From: Sphingobium indicum B90A
GTDB lineage: Bacteria > Pseudomonadota > Alphaproteobacteria > Sphingomonadales > Sphingomonadaceae
NCBI RefSeq assembly: GCF_000264945.2
Contig: NZ_CP013072.1
Span: 1 to 64,000, forward strand
Direction: 5' to 3'
DNA: 64,000 bases
The stretch's first letter is position 1, and every line of letters begins with the position of its first letter. The position numbers were made by a program, and so were the translations under genes. Positions 25,496 to 34,169 of the stretch are shown here, piece by piece. The notes under the pieces were generated by a model that saw only the letters and a list, made by a program, of their open reading frames with translations, had not been told where the DNA came from and ran no database searches.

Positions 25496-26355
25496 TGCGA
25501 CACCCCCCGCAAAGTATCGAAGATCGCCACCACCGGCGGCCCGCCCAGCACCACGAACAGGGCGGGCATGAAGAACAGGATCATCAGCACAACCATGCGC
25601 ACGGTGATGCCGCCCATCGCCTCCCGCGCATTGGCGATGCGGCGCTGGGTGAACTCCCGCACGAATTCGCGCAGGGCAGGGGCCAACTCGACCCCCTGGA
25701 ACAGCGCCTGGCGGAACAGCGCCGCCAGTTCCTTCGCCCCGTTCACCGCCACCCGCGCCGCCCAGCGGTCCAGCGCCTGCTCATAACGCATGCCCCGGTC
25801 GAGATCGGCGACCAGCATCGCGATCAGCCGCGCATGATGCGGCACCGCAATGGCCTCGTCCCGCGCAATCGAGCGGAAGCACTGGTCGAGCGAGATGCCG
25901 CTTTCCAGCATCATCAGCATCAGGTCCAGCAGGAAGGGAAATTCCGCCATGATCGCCCGCGCCCGCCGCGCTGCCAGCAGATGGATCGCCTGCTTCGCCC
26001 CGACATAGGTCAGGCCCGTGACGATGACGACCAACAAGGGCTGGGCAAGGAATCCGCCCCAGCCGATCCGCGAAACCAGCATCGCCGCCAGCCCCGCGCC
26101 GACCGTCGCCGCCATGCGCGCCCGGACGAACCTGTCTGCCGCCCGCGCATCCTGGAACCCCGCCAGCATCAGCTTGTCGGCAATTTCCGACCGATCCCGC
26201 CCCCGCGCCCCGAAGGCTGCGGGCAGGCGGAAGCCCGGCCGATCCCCGGCCATGCCCAGCCGCGCCTCCAGCCGCCGGTCGGCCAGCAGCATCCGCATGC
26301 CCATCGCGGCGCAGGCGACGCTCAGCGCTGCGCAAAGGAGGAACAGCGCCCCCAT
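25492..26355 (-). CDS. tadC: Tad inner membrane platform protein TadC
   Basis: Encodes 287 residues of the type II secretion F family. It shows an N-terminal helix (LFLLCAALSVACAAMGMRMLLA), a cytoplasmic region with PFLLDLMLMMLESGISLDQCFRSIA (about 145-170) and C-terminal helices (TVRMVVLMILFFMPALFVVLGGPP). It pairs with TadB to form the membrane platform driven by the TadA ATPase. Its start touches the tadB stop, indicating coupling. Confidence 0.88.
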   Translation of the reverse strand: MGALFLLCAALSVACAAMGMRMLLADRRLEARLGMAGDRPGFRLPAAFGARGRDRSEIADKLMLAGFQDARAADRFVRARMAATVGAGLAAMLVSRIGWGGFLAQPLLVVIVTGLTYVGAKQAIHLLAARRARAIMAEFPFLLDLMLMMLESGISLDQCFRSIARDEAIAVPHHARLIAMLVADLDRGMRYEQALDRWAARVAVNGAKELAALFRQALFQGVELAPALREFVREFTQRRIANAREAMGGITVRMVVLMILFFMPALFVVLGGPPVVAIFDTLRGVSQ

Positions 26356-27248
26356 CAGAAGGCGAGCCTCATCACCCGCCGCATCACCAGCATGCCCATG
26401 CCCTGCAAGACCAGCGCGATCGCCGCCAGCCGATGCCCGCGCGGATCGCGCAGGAAGAAGTCGATATAATCCGGGTTCATCGCCACCAGCACGGCCATCG
26501 CCACCAGCGGCATGACGATCAGCACCCGGCCGCTGATCTTCGCTTCGGAAATGGCGGCCTTCAGCTCGCGCTTGATGCGGATGCGCTCGCGCAGGATGTT
26601 GGCCAGGTTCAGCAGCACCGCCGAAATCGACCCGCCATAGCGCATGTTCGTGCGGATCGCGGCGGCCAGCATCGATATTTCAGGAACGCGCAGCCGCTCC
26701 GCCAGCACCTGCATCGCATCGGCCACCGGCGCGCCCAGTTCCAGCCGCCTTGCGACCGGCGCGATATAGCTCCGCACCACGGCGGGCGCGTCGGCCAGCG
26801 CCCGGTCCAGCGCCTGCGCCAGCGAATTGCCGACCGCCTGCATCTGCCGCACCGCGTCGATATAATAGGGCAGCGCCTCGATCAGCGCCTCCACGCGCCG
26901 CTGCGCCCGCCGCCGCACCCAGCCGATCAGCGCCATCGGCACGCCCGCCGCCACTGCCAGCGCCGCCACCGGCCCCGCCGCCAGCAGGGCGAACAGCGCG
27001 ATCAGCAGCAGCCCGCCGCCGACCATGCCCAGCGCCCGCGCCGTCACGTCGATCTGCGCCTGGGCCAGCAGCGGCGCCATCCTGTCCGGCGCCGCCAGCA
27101 CCGCCGGGCGCGGCATGGCCGCGGTCAGGGCCAGTCCCAGCCGCCGGTCGATCACCGCCCGCTCCCGCGCCTGATCGGCCAGCAACTGCCAGCCGATCAC
27201 CGCCACGATCATCAGCGACAGCATCATGAAGGCCGCCCCGCTCAGCAC
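26355..27248 (-). CDS. tadB: Tad inner membrane platform protein TadB
   Basis: Encodes 297 residues of the type II secretion F family. It has N-terminal helices (FMMLSLMIVAVIGWQLLA), a further membrane pair at ~75-108, the cytoplasmic F domain (ALPYYIDAVRQMQAVGNSLAQALDRAL and ISMLAAAIRTNMRYGGSISAVLLNLANILRERIRIKRELKAAISEA) and a C-terminal helix pair. It overlaps tadA by 7 bp and abuts tadC. Confidence 0.88.
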   Translation of the reverse strand: MLSGAAFMMLSLMIVAVIGWQLLADQARERAVIDRRLGLALTAAMPRPAVLAAPDRMAPLLAQAQIDVTARALGMVGGGLLLIALFALLAAGPVAALAVAAGVPMALIGWVRRRAQRRVEALIEALPYYIDAVRQMQAVGNSLAQALDRALADAPAVVRSYIAPVARRLELGAPVADAMQVLAERLRVPEISMLAAAIRTNMRYGGSISAVLLNLANILRERIRIKRELKAAISEAKISGRVLIVMPLVAMAVLVAMNPDYIDFFLRDPRGHRLAAIALVLQGMGMLVMRRVMRLAF

Positions 27249-28570
27249 GGCCGATTGCCCCGATAATCGCGCAGCCGCCCCGCGAAAAAGGGCCGCGGCG
27301 ACAACGTCCGAAACTCGCCAAGCCCCGACAGCGCAGGCTGCTCCTGAAAGGCGAACAGTTCGTTCAGCGAATAGGCCTCGCCCTCCAGCCCCGTCACCTC
27401 GCTGACCGACATCACCCGCCGGCTGCCGTTGGACAGCCGCTGCAACTGCACCACCACATGCACGCTGTTGGCGATGAAGCGCCGGATCGCCCGCACGTCG
27501 CTCTGCACCCCGGCAAAGCCCAGCAGCATCTCCAGCCGGGCAAAGGCATCCCTCGGACTATTGCCGTGCAGCGTCGCCATCGACCCGTCATGCCCGGTCG
27601 ACATGGCCTGCAACATCTCCACGGCCTCGACGCCGCGCACCTCGCCCAAAATGATCCGGTCCGGCCGCATCCGCAGCGCGTTGCGCACCAGTTCGCGGCT
27701 GCTCACCTCGCGGCTGCCGTCCACCGTCGGCGGCCGCGTCTCCAGCCGCACGACATGGCTCTGCCGCAACTGCAGTTCGGCGGCGTCCTCGATGGTGATC
27801 AGCCGCTCGCGATCCCCGATGAAGGTCGACAGCATGTTGAGCAGGGTCGTCTTGCCCGCGCCCGTCCCGCCGCAGATCAGGATGTTGAGCCGCGACCGCA
27901 CCGCCGCGCTCAGATAAGCCGCCATGTCCGCGCTCATCACATGGCCGGCGACGCAGTCCTCGATGGTCATGCTCTGCAACCGGAATTTGCGGATCGACAG
28001 CGTCGGCCCATCCAGAGCCACCGGCGGAATGACGATATTCACCCGCGACCCGTCCGCCAGCCGCGCATCGACATAGGGGCTGGCCTCATCCACGCGCCGT
28101 CCGATAGGCCCCACGATCCGCTGGATGATGTTCATGAGGTGCGCGTCGTCGCGAAAGCGCGTCTCGACCTTCTCCAGCAACCCGCCCCGCTCGGCATAGA
28201 CATGCCCCGGCCCGTTGACGATGATGTCGTCCACTCCCGGATCGCGCAGCAGCGGCGCCAGCGGCCCCATGCCCGCCACCTCATCCTCGACATCCTCGAT
28301 CAGCAGCAGCCGCTCCGCGCTGTTCAGCGCCATCTGCCCGCGACGGCTGCGGCTGGAGATGACCTGCTCTATCTCCTCGCGCAGCGCCCTTGGCCCCAGC
28401 GTCTCCGCCGTCTCGCCCCGCGCCTCCAGCTGCTCGATCAACTGGGCGCAGGTCTGCGCCTTGGCGAGCTGATAGATGTCGCTCATCCGCTGCGCGGCGG
28501 GCTGGGCGACGGGCGCGATCCGCACCTCCCGCGCCGGAATGAAGCCCTCTTCGCCGGTCAGCAGGCTCAT
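27242..28570 (-). CDS. cpaF: Tad pilus assembly ATPase TadA/CpaF
   Basis: Encodes 442 residues of the secretion ATPase family that powers Flp pilus assembly. Walker A is GGTGAGKTT (234-242). An Asp box and Walker B follow (ERLITIEDAAELQL; RMRPDRIILGEVRG), with a His box in STGHDGSMATLHGNSP. The N-terminal domain contains the CpaF-typical LLRDPGVDDIIVNGPGHVYAERGG (about 107-130). The ATG overlaps the tadZ stop (ATGA), so this start is preferred over longer frames. Confidence 0.95.
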   Translation of the reverse strand: MSLLTGEEGFIPAREVRIAPVAQPAAQRMSDIYQLAKAQTCAQLIEQLEARGETAETLGPRALREEIEQVISSRSRRGQMALNSAERLLLIEDVEDEVAGMGPLAPLLRDPGVDDIIVNGPGHVYAERGGLLEKVETRFRDDAHLMNIIQRIVGPIGRRVDEASPYVDARLADGSRVNIVIPPVALDGPTLSIRKFRLQSMTIEDCVAGHVMSADMAAYLSAAVRSRLNILICGGTGAGKTTLLNMLSTFIGDRERLITIEDAAELQLRQSHVVRLETRPPTVDGSREVSSRELVRNALRMRPDRIILGEVRGVEAVEMLQAMSTGHDGSMATLHGNSPRDAFARLEMLLGFAGVQSDVRAIRRFIANSVHVVVQLQRLSNGSRRVMSVSEVTGLEGEAYSLNELFAFQEQPALSGLGEFRTLSPRPFFAGRLRDYRGNRPC

Positions 28571-29718
28571 GACGCACGCTGGACGACGCGCAGCATCGCC
28601 CCCCGCAGCCGGTCGATCCCGCCGGGCTTCGGCGCGATCCCGCAAACCCGCCGGATCGCGGCCATATAGGCCCCGCCATCCGCCTCCATCGCCATCGGCC
28701 GCCCGGCGTTCAGCGCATTGCGCATCCGCGCCCGGTCGATGGGCAGCGCCAGCGCCGCGCCGACGCCCAGCGCATCCGCCATCCGCCGCCCATCCAGCAG
28801 CACGCCGGGCAGATGATCCCACACCAGCAGCCGCATCGCCTCTATCCGCTCGCGCTCCGTCCCGATCCTGTCCAGCAAGCGGCGGCACGCCTCGATCTCG
28901 CGAATGGACTGGCCGCAGAGCAATTCCATCCGATCCGCCTCCGCCATCACCTCGCGCAGCAGCCCGCCATGGCGCAGGCTTCCCGCATTCAGCACCACAT
29001 GCCCGCAACAGCCCCGCAGCAGCCGGATCAGCGCCGCCAGGTCGACTGGCGTCAGTCCCGCCGGCTCGGCCCCGGTCCCGCCGTCGAAAGTCAGCAGCAT
29101 CACATCGCTCGGTTCATGCCGCGCCACCGTGCTGGCCAGCAGGCTGGCGTCCAGCCGGTCCATGTCGCCGATAGCGGAGGCCAGCCCATAATCGACGACC
29201 AGGTCCAGATAGCTCGCGGCCGCGCTCGTCGGCAGGGTGCAGTCGATCAGCAGCGTCGATCCCCGCGCCGCCGTGGCGACGGCCATGTCGGTCGCCACCA
29301 TCGCGCAGGCATCGCGGTCCGCGCCCAGCAGCAGCGTCAGCCGTCCCCGGCTGCCCCGGTCCGCCACCGCCTCGTTCAACAGCCGCGCCAATATGGGGGC
29401 GATCTCCCCGCGCTGCCCGTCGCGCGGAACGACGTCATGCACGCCGGCGCGAATGGCGCGCAGCAACGGCCCGGCCTCCATCTCGTCGGTCGCCAGCAGG
29501 ACGGGCCGGCCGCCCGCGCCCGCCACCACGGCGCCGATCGCGACCGACAGGGCGCGCTCGGGCGGAATGGCGGCGCGGTCGATGACGATCAGCGCCGGCT
29601 CGTCCAGCGCCTCACGCTCCACCGATTGCGCCAGTTCCACCGTGGCGCCGCCGCCCGTCGCTTCCTCGATGCGCTGCGCCAGCACCCGGTCGACCGACAG
29701 CAGAAGAATCTTCGCCAT
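28567..29718 (-). CDS. cpaE: Pilus localisation protein TadZ/CpaE
   Basis: Encodes 383 residues. The N-terminal ~120 residues are receiver-like (AKILLLSVDRVLAQRIEE; DEPALIVIDRAAIPPERA), followed by a ParA/MinD-like ATPase fold (RLTLLLGADRDACAMVATDMAVATAARGSTLLIDCTL). The P-loop is degenerate: typical CpaE proteins have AKGGVGxS/T, whereas this one reads LGADRDACAM with no lysine, so ATP binding is doubtful. TadZ proteins set the polar location of the pilus machine. A GTG at 29724 overlapping the cpaC stop is an alternative start to the ATG used here. Confidence 0.82.
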   Translation of the reverse strand: MAKILLLSVDRVLAQRIEEATGGGATVELAQSVEREALDEPALIVIDRAAIPPERALSVAIGAVVAGAGGRPVLLATDEMEAGPLLRAIRAGVHDVVPRDGQRGEIAPILARLLNEAVADRGSRGRLTLLLGADRDACAMVATDMAVATAARGSTLLIDCTLPTSAAASYLDLVVDYGLASAIGDMDRLDASLLASTVARHEPSDVMLLTFDGGTGAEPAGLTPVDLAALIRLLRGCCGHVVLNAGSLRHGGLLREVMAEADRMELLCGQSIREIEACRRLLDRIGTERERIEAMRLLVWDHLPGVLLDGRRMADALGVGAALALPIDRARMRNALNAGRPMAMEADGGAYMAAIRRVCGIAPKPGGIDRLRGAMLRVVQRAS

Positions 29719-29720
29719 GC

Positions 29721-30917
29721 TCACCGCCGCACCACGCCGAAGGGCGCGCTGGACTGGTCCAGCCCGTCCGTGCCCAAAATCATGTCGCCTATGCCGGGGT
29801 CGATCCCCGCCGTCGCCGCGCCGGGCAAGGGCGGCACCTCCTCCGGTTTCATCGGCCCCACCAGCCGGGGCGTCGCGACGATGATCAGCTCCTGCTTCTC
29901 CTTCTGGTTCTGCTGCCGCTTGAAGAAGGCGCCCAGCACCGGAATATCGCCGAAAAGGGGCGTCTTCTCCTTCGTCACCGTCTGGCTGGAATAGCTCAGC
30001 CCCGCGATGACGAAGCTCTGCCCGCTGCCGAGTTCGACGGTCGTCTCCGCCGACCGCCGCCGCAGCCCCGGCACGACATAGCCCTGCAACTGCACGCCGT
30101 TATTATAGTCGAGTTCGCTGACCTCCGGCGCGATCTTCAGCACGATATGCTCCTTCGACAACACGAAGGGCGTCACCGATAACCGCACGCCGAATTCCTT
30201 ATACTGGATGGACAGAGTATTGCCCGACCCCGAAACCTGCGGCACCGGCACCGGAAACTCGCCTCCCGCCAGGAAACTCGCCTGCTCGCCGGACCGCACC
30301 AGCAGGGTCGGCTGCGCCAATAGCTGCGACAGCCCGTTGGAGGACAGCGCGCTCAACACCGCCCCGATCCCCCGATTGGGCGCGGAAAGGAACAGGTTGA
30401 AGGCGTTTTGGATCGGCGCGCTCGCCTCCAGCGACAGTCCATCGGGATTGAAGGACGCGCTCCCCAGGCTGCTGGGCGAAACGATGGCCCCCTGAATATC
30501 GCCGCTGAGCTTGGAGAAGTTGAAGCCCAGCGCCTTGAGCGTCGTCGCGGAGACCGCCGCGAACTGCACGTCCACCGCCACCACCTGCTCGCCCGCCCTG
30601 ACGATGGGCGCGCTCGCCGCCGCATCGGGCGCGACGCTGATCGGCTCCCGCGCCATCAGCCCGCCATCGCCGCCATAGACGCTGACGGTCGCCGCGCCTT
30701 CGCCAATCGCCGTCAGCCGCAGCGACCGGGCAGAAGGCGCGGCGATGGACAACACGCCCTCCCGGTCCACCTCGACCCGCCCGATGGCGCGGGGATAGGA
30801 AAGGGTGCGCTGCTCCTTCACCTGCAACGCCGTTTGCGCCACGGCGCCAAGGGGCAGGCCCATCGCGATCAGCCCCAATCCAAGACGCGCCCGCTGCCAA
30901 CAGCCCGAAATCCTCAC
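29721..30917 (-). CDS. cpaC: Tad secretin CpaC/RcpA
   Basis: Encodes 398 residues. After a signal peptide (about 1-27) come a pilus-type N domain (EQRTLSYPRAIGRVEVDREGVLSIAAPSARSLRLTAIGEGAATVSVY) and the secretin domain (LSALSSNGLSQLLAQPTLLVRSGEQASFLAGGEFPVPVPQ; GVRLSVTPFVL; ELGSGQSFVIAGL; KTPLFGDIPVLGAFFK), which forms the outer membrane channel for the Flp pilus. It overlaps the cpaB stop by 4 bp. The protein is slightly short for the family, consistent with a compact N domain. Confidence 0.92.
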   Translation of the reverse strand: MRISGCWQRARLGLGLIAMGLPLGAVAQTALQVKEQRTLSYPRAIGRVEVDREGVLSIAAPSARSLRLTAIGEGAATVSVYGGDGGLMAREPISVAPDAAASAPIVRAGEQVVAVDVQFAAVSATTLKALGFNFSKLSGDIQGAIVSPSSLGSASFNPDGLSLEASAPIQNAFNLFLSAPNRGIGAVLSALSSNGLSQLLAQPTLLVRSGEQASFLAGGEFPVPVPQVSGSGNTLSIQYKEFGVRLSVTPFVLSKEHIVLKIAPEVSELDYNNGVQLQGYVVPGLRRRSAETTVELGSGQSFVIAGLSYSSQTVTKEKTPLFGDIPVLGAFFKRQQNQKEKQELIIVATPRLVGPMKPEEVPPLPGAATAGIDPGIGDMILGTDGLDQSSAPFGVVRR

Positions 30918-31822
30918 TTCGCGCTACTCCCCGAATAGATGGTTTCGCGCCGGCTCCCCACGACCAGTTCGATGGCATGGGGCGCAGGACGCGCCGTCGC
31001 GCGGGACGCGGGAGCCGTCGCCCCGGGCATCGGCGCGGGCGCCGCCACCGGCTCGACCCCCGCCGAAGCCGCCACGGCCACCGCGACCTGCGCGCTGTCC
31101 GCCGGATTGCGCAGCGACAAAGTCAGCGCCCCGATATTCTTCGCCAGCGACAGGATCGACACCTGCTCCGGCGTCAACGCCAGCGTCACTGTCCGCGCCG
31201 GCGGGGGAGGGGAGGAGAGCGCGCCTTCCACGCCGCCATTGGCTCCCGACGCCTGCTGCGTTCCCACCACCACCTCGCCCACGGCCAGCACCTGCACCAT
31301 CTGGAGCAGGGCCTGCGCCCGGCTGCGTCCCGACCCGCGCGCCCCGCTGATCGCGTCGGCGCCGGGATAGACGACCTGCACGTCGACCCGGTCGCCCGGC
31401 CGGATCAGGCCGGCGACGGCGATCTCCGCCGTGGTGTCGATGCTGATTGCGCGCATCCCCATCGGCACGCGAATGGCAAGCTTGCTCTCCATCCCCACCG
31501 CATCGCGGGCGATCAACGCATGCAGGCCTATGTCCCGCGTCGCGACCTTGCCCACCACCTCGGCGGATGTCGCCGCATAGGGATAGCGCGTCGGATCGCC
31601 CGGCGCGTTGCGGATCATGGCGGCCGTGATCGTCTCCCCCGTGCGGATCGCGCGGGCCGCCCGCACCAGCAGGACAGGCGCGGCCACCCTGACGGGCGCG
31701 GCCTCGCCCTGCACCGTCGCGGCGGAAGCGTTGCGCAATTCGCGGACGCCCAGCGCCAGAAAAGCCGAAGCGGCGGTCAGCCCGACGGCGATCGTCAGCT
31801 TGGCTTTCGAACCCAGACGCAT
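30914..31822 (-). CDS. cpaB: Tad pilus assembly protein CpaB/RcpC
   Basis: Encodes 302 residues. An N-terminal membrane anchor (KAKLTIAVGLTAASAFLALG) precedes the SAF/CpaB region: VLLVRAARAIRTGETITAAMIR, MRAISIDTTAEIAVAGLIRPGDRVDVQVVY, then ARTVTLALTPEQVSILSLAKNIGALTLSLRNP. CpaB is a periplasmic partner of the secretin. It is the first gene of the Tad operon. The ATG at 31822 has GGGGGAAAG upstream, and an exact TTTGCG-N4-CGCAAA palindrome lies 19 bp before it, where it could block or modulate operon expression. Confidence 0.88.
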   Translation of the reverse strand: MRLGSKAKLTIAVGLTAASAFLALGVRELRNASAATVQGEAAPVRVAAPVLLVRAARAIRTGETITAAMIRNAPGDPTRYPYAATSAEVVGKVATRDIGLHALIARDAVGMESKLAIRVPMGMRAISIDTTAEIAVAGLIRPGDRVDVQVVYPGADAISGARGSGRSRAQALLQMVQVLAVGEVVVGTQQASGANGGVEGALSSPPPPARTVTLALTPEQVSILSLAKNIGALTLSLRNPADSAQVAVAVAASAGVEPVAAPAPMPGATAPASRATARPAPHAIELVVGSRRETIYSGSSAK

Positions 31823-32124
31823 TGCTTTCCCCCAACGGCGCTTTGCGTGAACGCAAAAGCGCTTCAACCGGGGAAATTCATAACCTTGGCGCTGTTGTCA
31901 GGGCATGAAAGAAGCAACCGTTACGGTGCAAAGCGCTTGCACTGGCAAATGGTGGCTTTGCGCAGGAACGCCAGATGTTTTCACCGATTTCGCTCACGCA
32001 AAAGCCGCTGGAAGCGACGATGATTGATCCAAATCGGCGACAATTACCGCGGCCTCCCTCCCCACGCTGCGCGCGAGGAGGTCCGGCGTCCTTTCATGAC
32101 CGTTCCCCGCCGGGCCTTGCGACC
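31823..32124. promoter_or_regulatory. Promoter region of the Tad operon
   Basis: About 300 bp between cpaB and hppD, both leftward. It holds one exact (31842-31857) and one degenerate (31987-32002, 11 of 13 fixed positions) copy of the TTTGCG-NNNA-CGCAAA motif. No terminator hairpin for hppD was obvious, as hppD reads into this region only from its 3' end. Confidence 0.45.
31842..31857. promoter_or_regulatory. TTTGCG-N4-CGCAAA palindrome, exact copy 4, upstream of cpaB
   Basis: TTTGCG-TGAA-CGCAAA lies 19 bp before the cpaB start codon, with a degenerate copy about 130 bp further upstream. The position suits an operator for the Tad operon as well as a dispersed centromere site. Confidence 0.6.
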
Positions 32125-33165
32125 TCAGGCGTCGACCGAAATCACCCCGCGCCTGATCTGATCCAACTCGATGCTCTCGAACAAGGCCTGGAAATTCCCG
32201 TTCCCGAAGCCCTCATTGCCCTTGCGCTGGATGATCTCGAAGAAGATCGGCCCAAACATGGTCTCGGTGAAGATTTGCAGCAGGATTCCCTCGCCATTCT
32301 CCACCGATCCGTCGATCAATATCCGGTTCCGGCGCAATCTCTCCAAATCTTCTCCATGCCCAGGCACCCGCTTGTCGACCAGTTCATAATAGGTCTCGAT
32401 GGTGTCCTGCAACCGCACGCCCCGCGCCCGCAACTTCTCCACCGTCTCGTAGATATTGTCGGTGGTCAGCGCCAGATGCTGGATGCCCTCGCCATGATAT
32501 TGGCGGATGAACTCCTCGATCTGGCTCTTGTCGTCCTGGCTTTCGTTCAGGGGGATGCGGATCGCCCTGTCGGGCGCGATCATCGCCTGGCTGAACAGCC
32601 CGGTCGCCTGCCCCTTGATGTCGAAATATTTTTGCTCCTCGAACCCGAACAGCGTCCGATAGAACTGGCTCCACACGCGCATCTGCCCGCGCCGGACATT
32701 ATGAGTCAGATGGTCGAGCAGGTCCAAGCCGACATTGTTCTCCGCCGCCGCCTCCCGCCAGCCGGGAAACTCCGCCCAATCGGCATAAAGGTCTTCGCCG
32801 TCCTTGATGAAATAGAGATAGGAACCGCCGATCCCCTGGATGACGGTATCGTCCTCGTCCGTCGGCCTGGCGCCGTGCTCCAGCGCCCATTGCATCGCCG
32901 CCTCCGGATCGGCCACGCGAAAGGCCATGGCGCTCGCCGACGGGCCATGCTCGCCCCGGAAGGCCGCCACCCGCCCGGCATCGTCGCGGTTCAGCATCAG
33001 GTTGATGCGCCCCTGCTTGTAGCGGGTGATGTTCTTGGTCGGATGCCGGTGGCTGGCCACGAAGCCCAGTTGTTCGAACTGCCGCCCCATGGCTTCGGGA
33101 TCCGGCGATGTGAATTCGACGAATTCGAAACCGTTTAGGCCCAGCGGATTGATGATGTCGGCCAT
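32125..33165 (-). CDS. hppD: 4-hydroxyphenylpyruvate dioxygenase
   Basis: Encodes 346 residues. This Fe(II) enzyme converts 4-hydroxyphenylpyruvate to homogentisate in tyrosine breakdown. The N-terminal vicinal-oxygen-chelate domain begins NGFEFVEFTSPDP. The C-terminal domain carries the iron ligands His152 (LLDHLTHNV), His230 (GIQHLALTTDN) and Glu310 (GPIFFEIIQR), and the C-terminal gating region GFGNGNFQALFESIELDQ is intact. GAGAGGA precedes the ATG. It lies 37 bp downstream of phhA on the same strand, so Phe to Tyr to homogentisate catabolism is clustered; hmgA is not in the window. Confidence 0.97.
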   Translation of the reverse strand: MADIINPLGLNGFEFVEFTSPDPEAMGRQFEQLGFVASHRHPTKNITRYKQGRINLMLNRDDAGRVAAFRGEHGPSASAMAFRVADPEAAMQWALEHGARPTDEDDTVIQGIGGSYLYFIKDGEDLYADWAEFPGWREAAAENNVGLDLLDHLTHNVRRGQMRVWSQFYRTLFGFEEQKYFDIKGQATGLFSQAMIAPDRAIRIPLNESQDDKSQIEEFIRQYHGEGIQHLALTTDNIYETVEKLRARGVRLQDTIETYYELVDKRVPGHGEDLERLRRNRILIDGSVENGEGILLQIFTETMFGPIFFEIIQRKGNEGFGNGNFQALFESIELDQIRRGVISVDA

Positions 33166-33202
33166 GAAGCCAATCCTCTCGATTATGGTTGGGGTTACCG
33201 CG

Positions 33203-34066
33203 TCAGCATGGCATTTTGGCGCGGGCGTGATCCTGGCTGCCGCGATGATAGACGCGATCCTGCGCCAGCACCACATCGGGCGCCACGTCGCTCTCCGTCT
33301 CCAATTCGCGATAGATCGGCCCGAAGTCCACATCGGACGTTTTGCGCAGAAGATCCTCGAAACTGTCGATGACGAAATAGCTCTGCTGATAATCGTCGAT
33401 GCGATATTGGGTCCGCATCAACCGCTTCAGATCGAAACCGATCCGGTTGGGCGAAGCATCCTCCAGCGCGAACACCGACTCGCCGAAGGACGAAACGATC
33501 CCCGCCCCGTAAAGCCGCAAGTCGTCGCCATGCCGCATCAGCCCGAACTCCACCGTATACCAGTAAAGCCGCGCCAGATGATCGATCGACCCCAGCCCGT
33601 CGGCGCGCAGTCCGCCCTCGCCATAGGCCTGCATATAATCGGCAAAGGCCGGATGGGTCAGCAAAGGCACATGCCCGAACACGTCGTGAAACACGTCCGG
33701 CTCCTGCAGATAATCGATCTGTTCGGGCCTGCGGATGAACCGCCCCGCCACGAACCGCCGATTGGCGAGATGTGCGAAGAAAACCCGGTCCGGCACCAGT
33801 CCCGGCACCGCCACCACCTGCCAGCCCGTGCGCTTCATCAACCGTTCGGACAATTCGGCGAAGTCGGGAATCCCCGGCCGCGCCATCCGCAATATGTCCA
33901 GCCCCTCCAGGAATTCCGGCACCACCCGCCCTGGCAGCATCGCGGCCTGCCGTTCGAACAGCCGGTCCCACATGGCATGCTCGCCGGGCGTATAGGCAGA
34001 CCAGTCCTGCGGAACCGTCCAGTCCGCAGCCGCGCCCTCGGGAGGTGTCATGTCCGCCTGTGCCAT
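33203..34066 (-). CDS. phhA: Phenylalanine 4-monooxygenase
   Basis: Encodes 287 residues of the pterin-dependent aromatic amino acid hydroxylases, converting phenylalanine to tyrosine. The iron-binding facial triad is His127, His132 (EPDVFHDVFGHVPLL) and Glu173 (YWYTVEFGL). The GAGIVSSFGE segment and the C-terminal DYQQSYFVIDSFEDL match the short bacterial form, which lacks the ACT regulatory domain. It is the first gene of the phhA-hppD pair. Its promoter must lie in 34067-34169. Confidence 0.96.
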   Translation of the reverse strand: MAQADMTPPEGAAADWTVPQDWSAYTPGEHAMWDRLFERQAAMLPGRVVPEFLEGLDILRMARPGIPDFAELSERLMKRTGWQVVAVPGLVPDRVFFAHLANRRFVAGRFIRRPEQIDYLQEPDVFHDVFGHVPLLTHPAFADYMQAYGEGGLRADGLGSIDHLARLYWYTVEFGLMRHGDDLRLYGAGIVSSFGESVFALEDASPNRIGFDLKRLMRTQYRIDDYQQSYFVIDSFEDLLRKTSDVDFGPIYRELETESDVAPDVVLAQDRVYHRGSQDHARAKMPC

Positions 34067-34169
34067 GTTCAGCCTTATCCCATGTTTGGACGGAAAAAGG
34101 GTTTCATTCTGACGCCCTCCATGGCCACCAATGAAATGGGGTCGTCACATATCGGCGGAATATGAAATC

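Noticed and set aside
32125..34066. phhA-hppD as part of a full homogentisate pathway operon
   Set aside because: hmgA and fumarylacetoacetase genes are not present here, so only the first two steps can be claimed.
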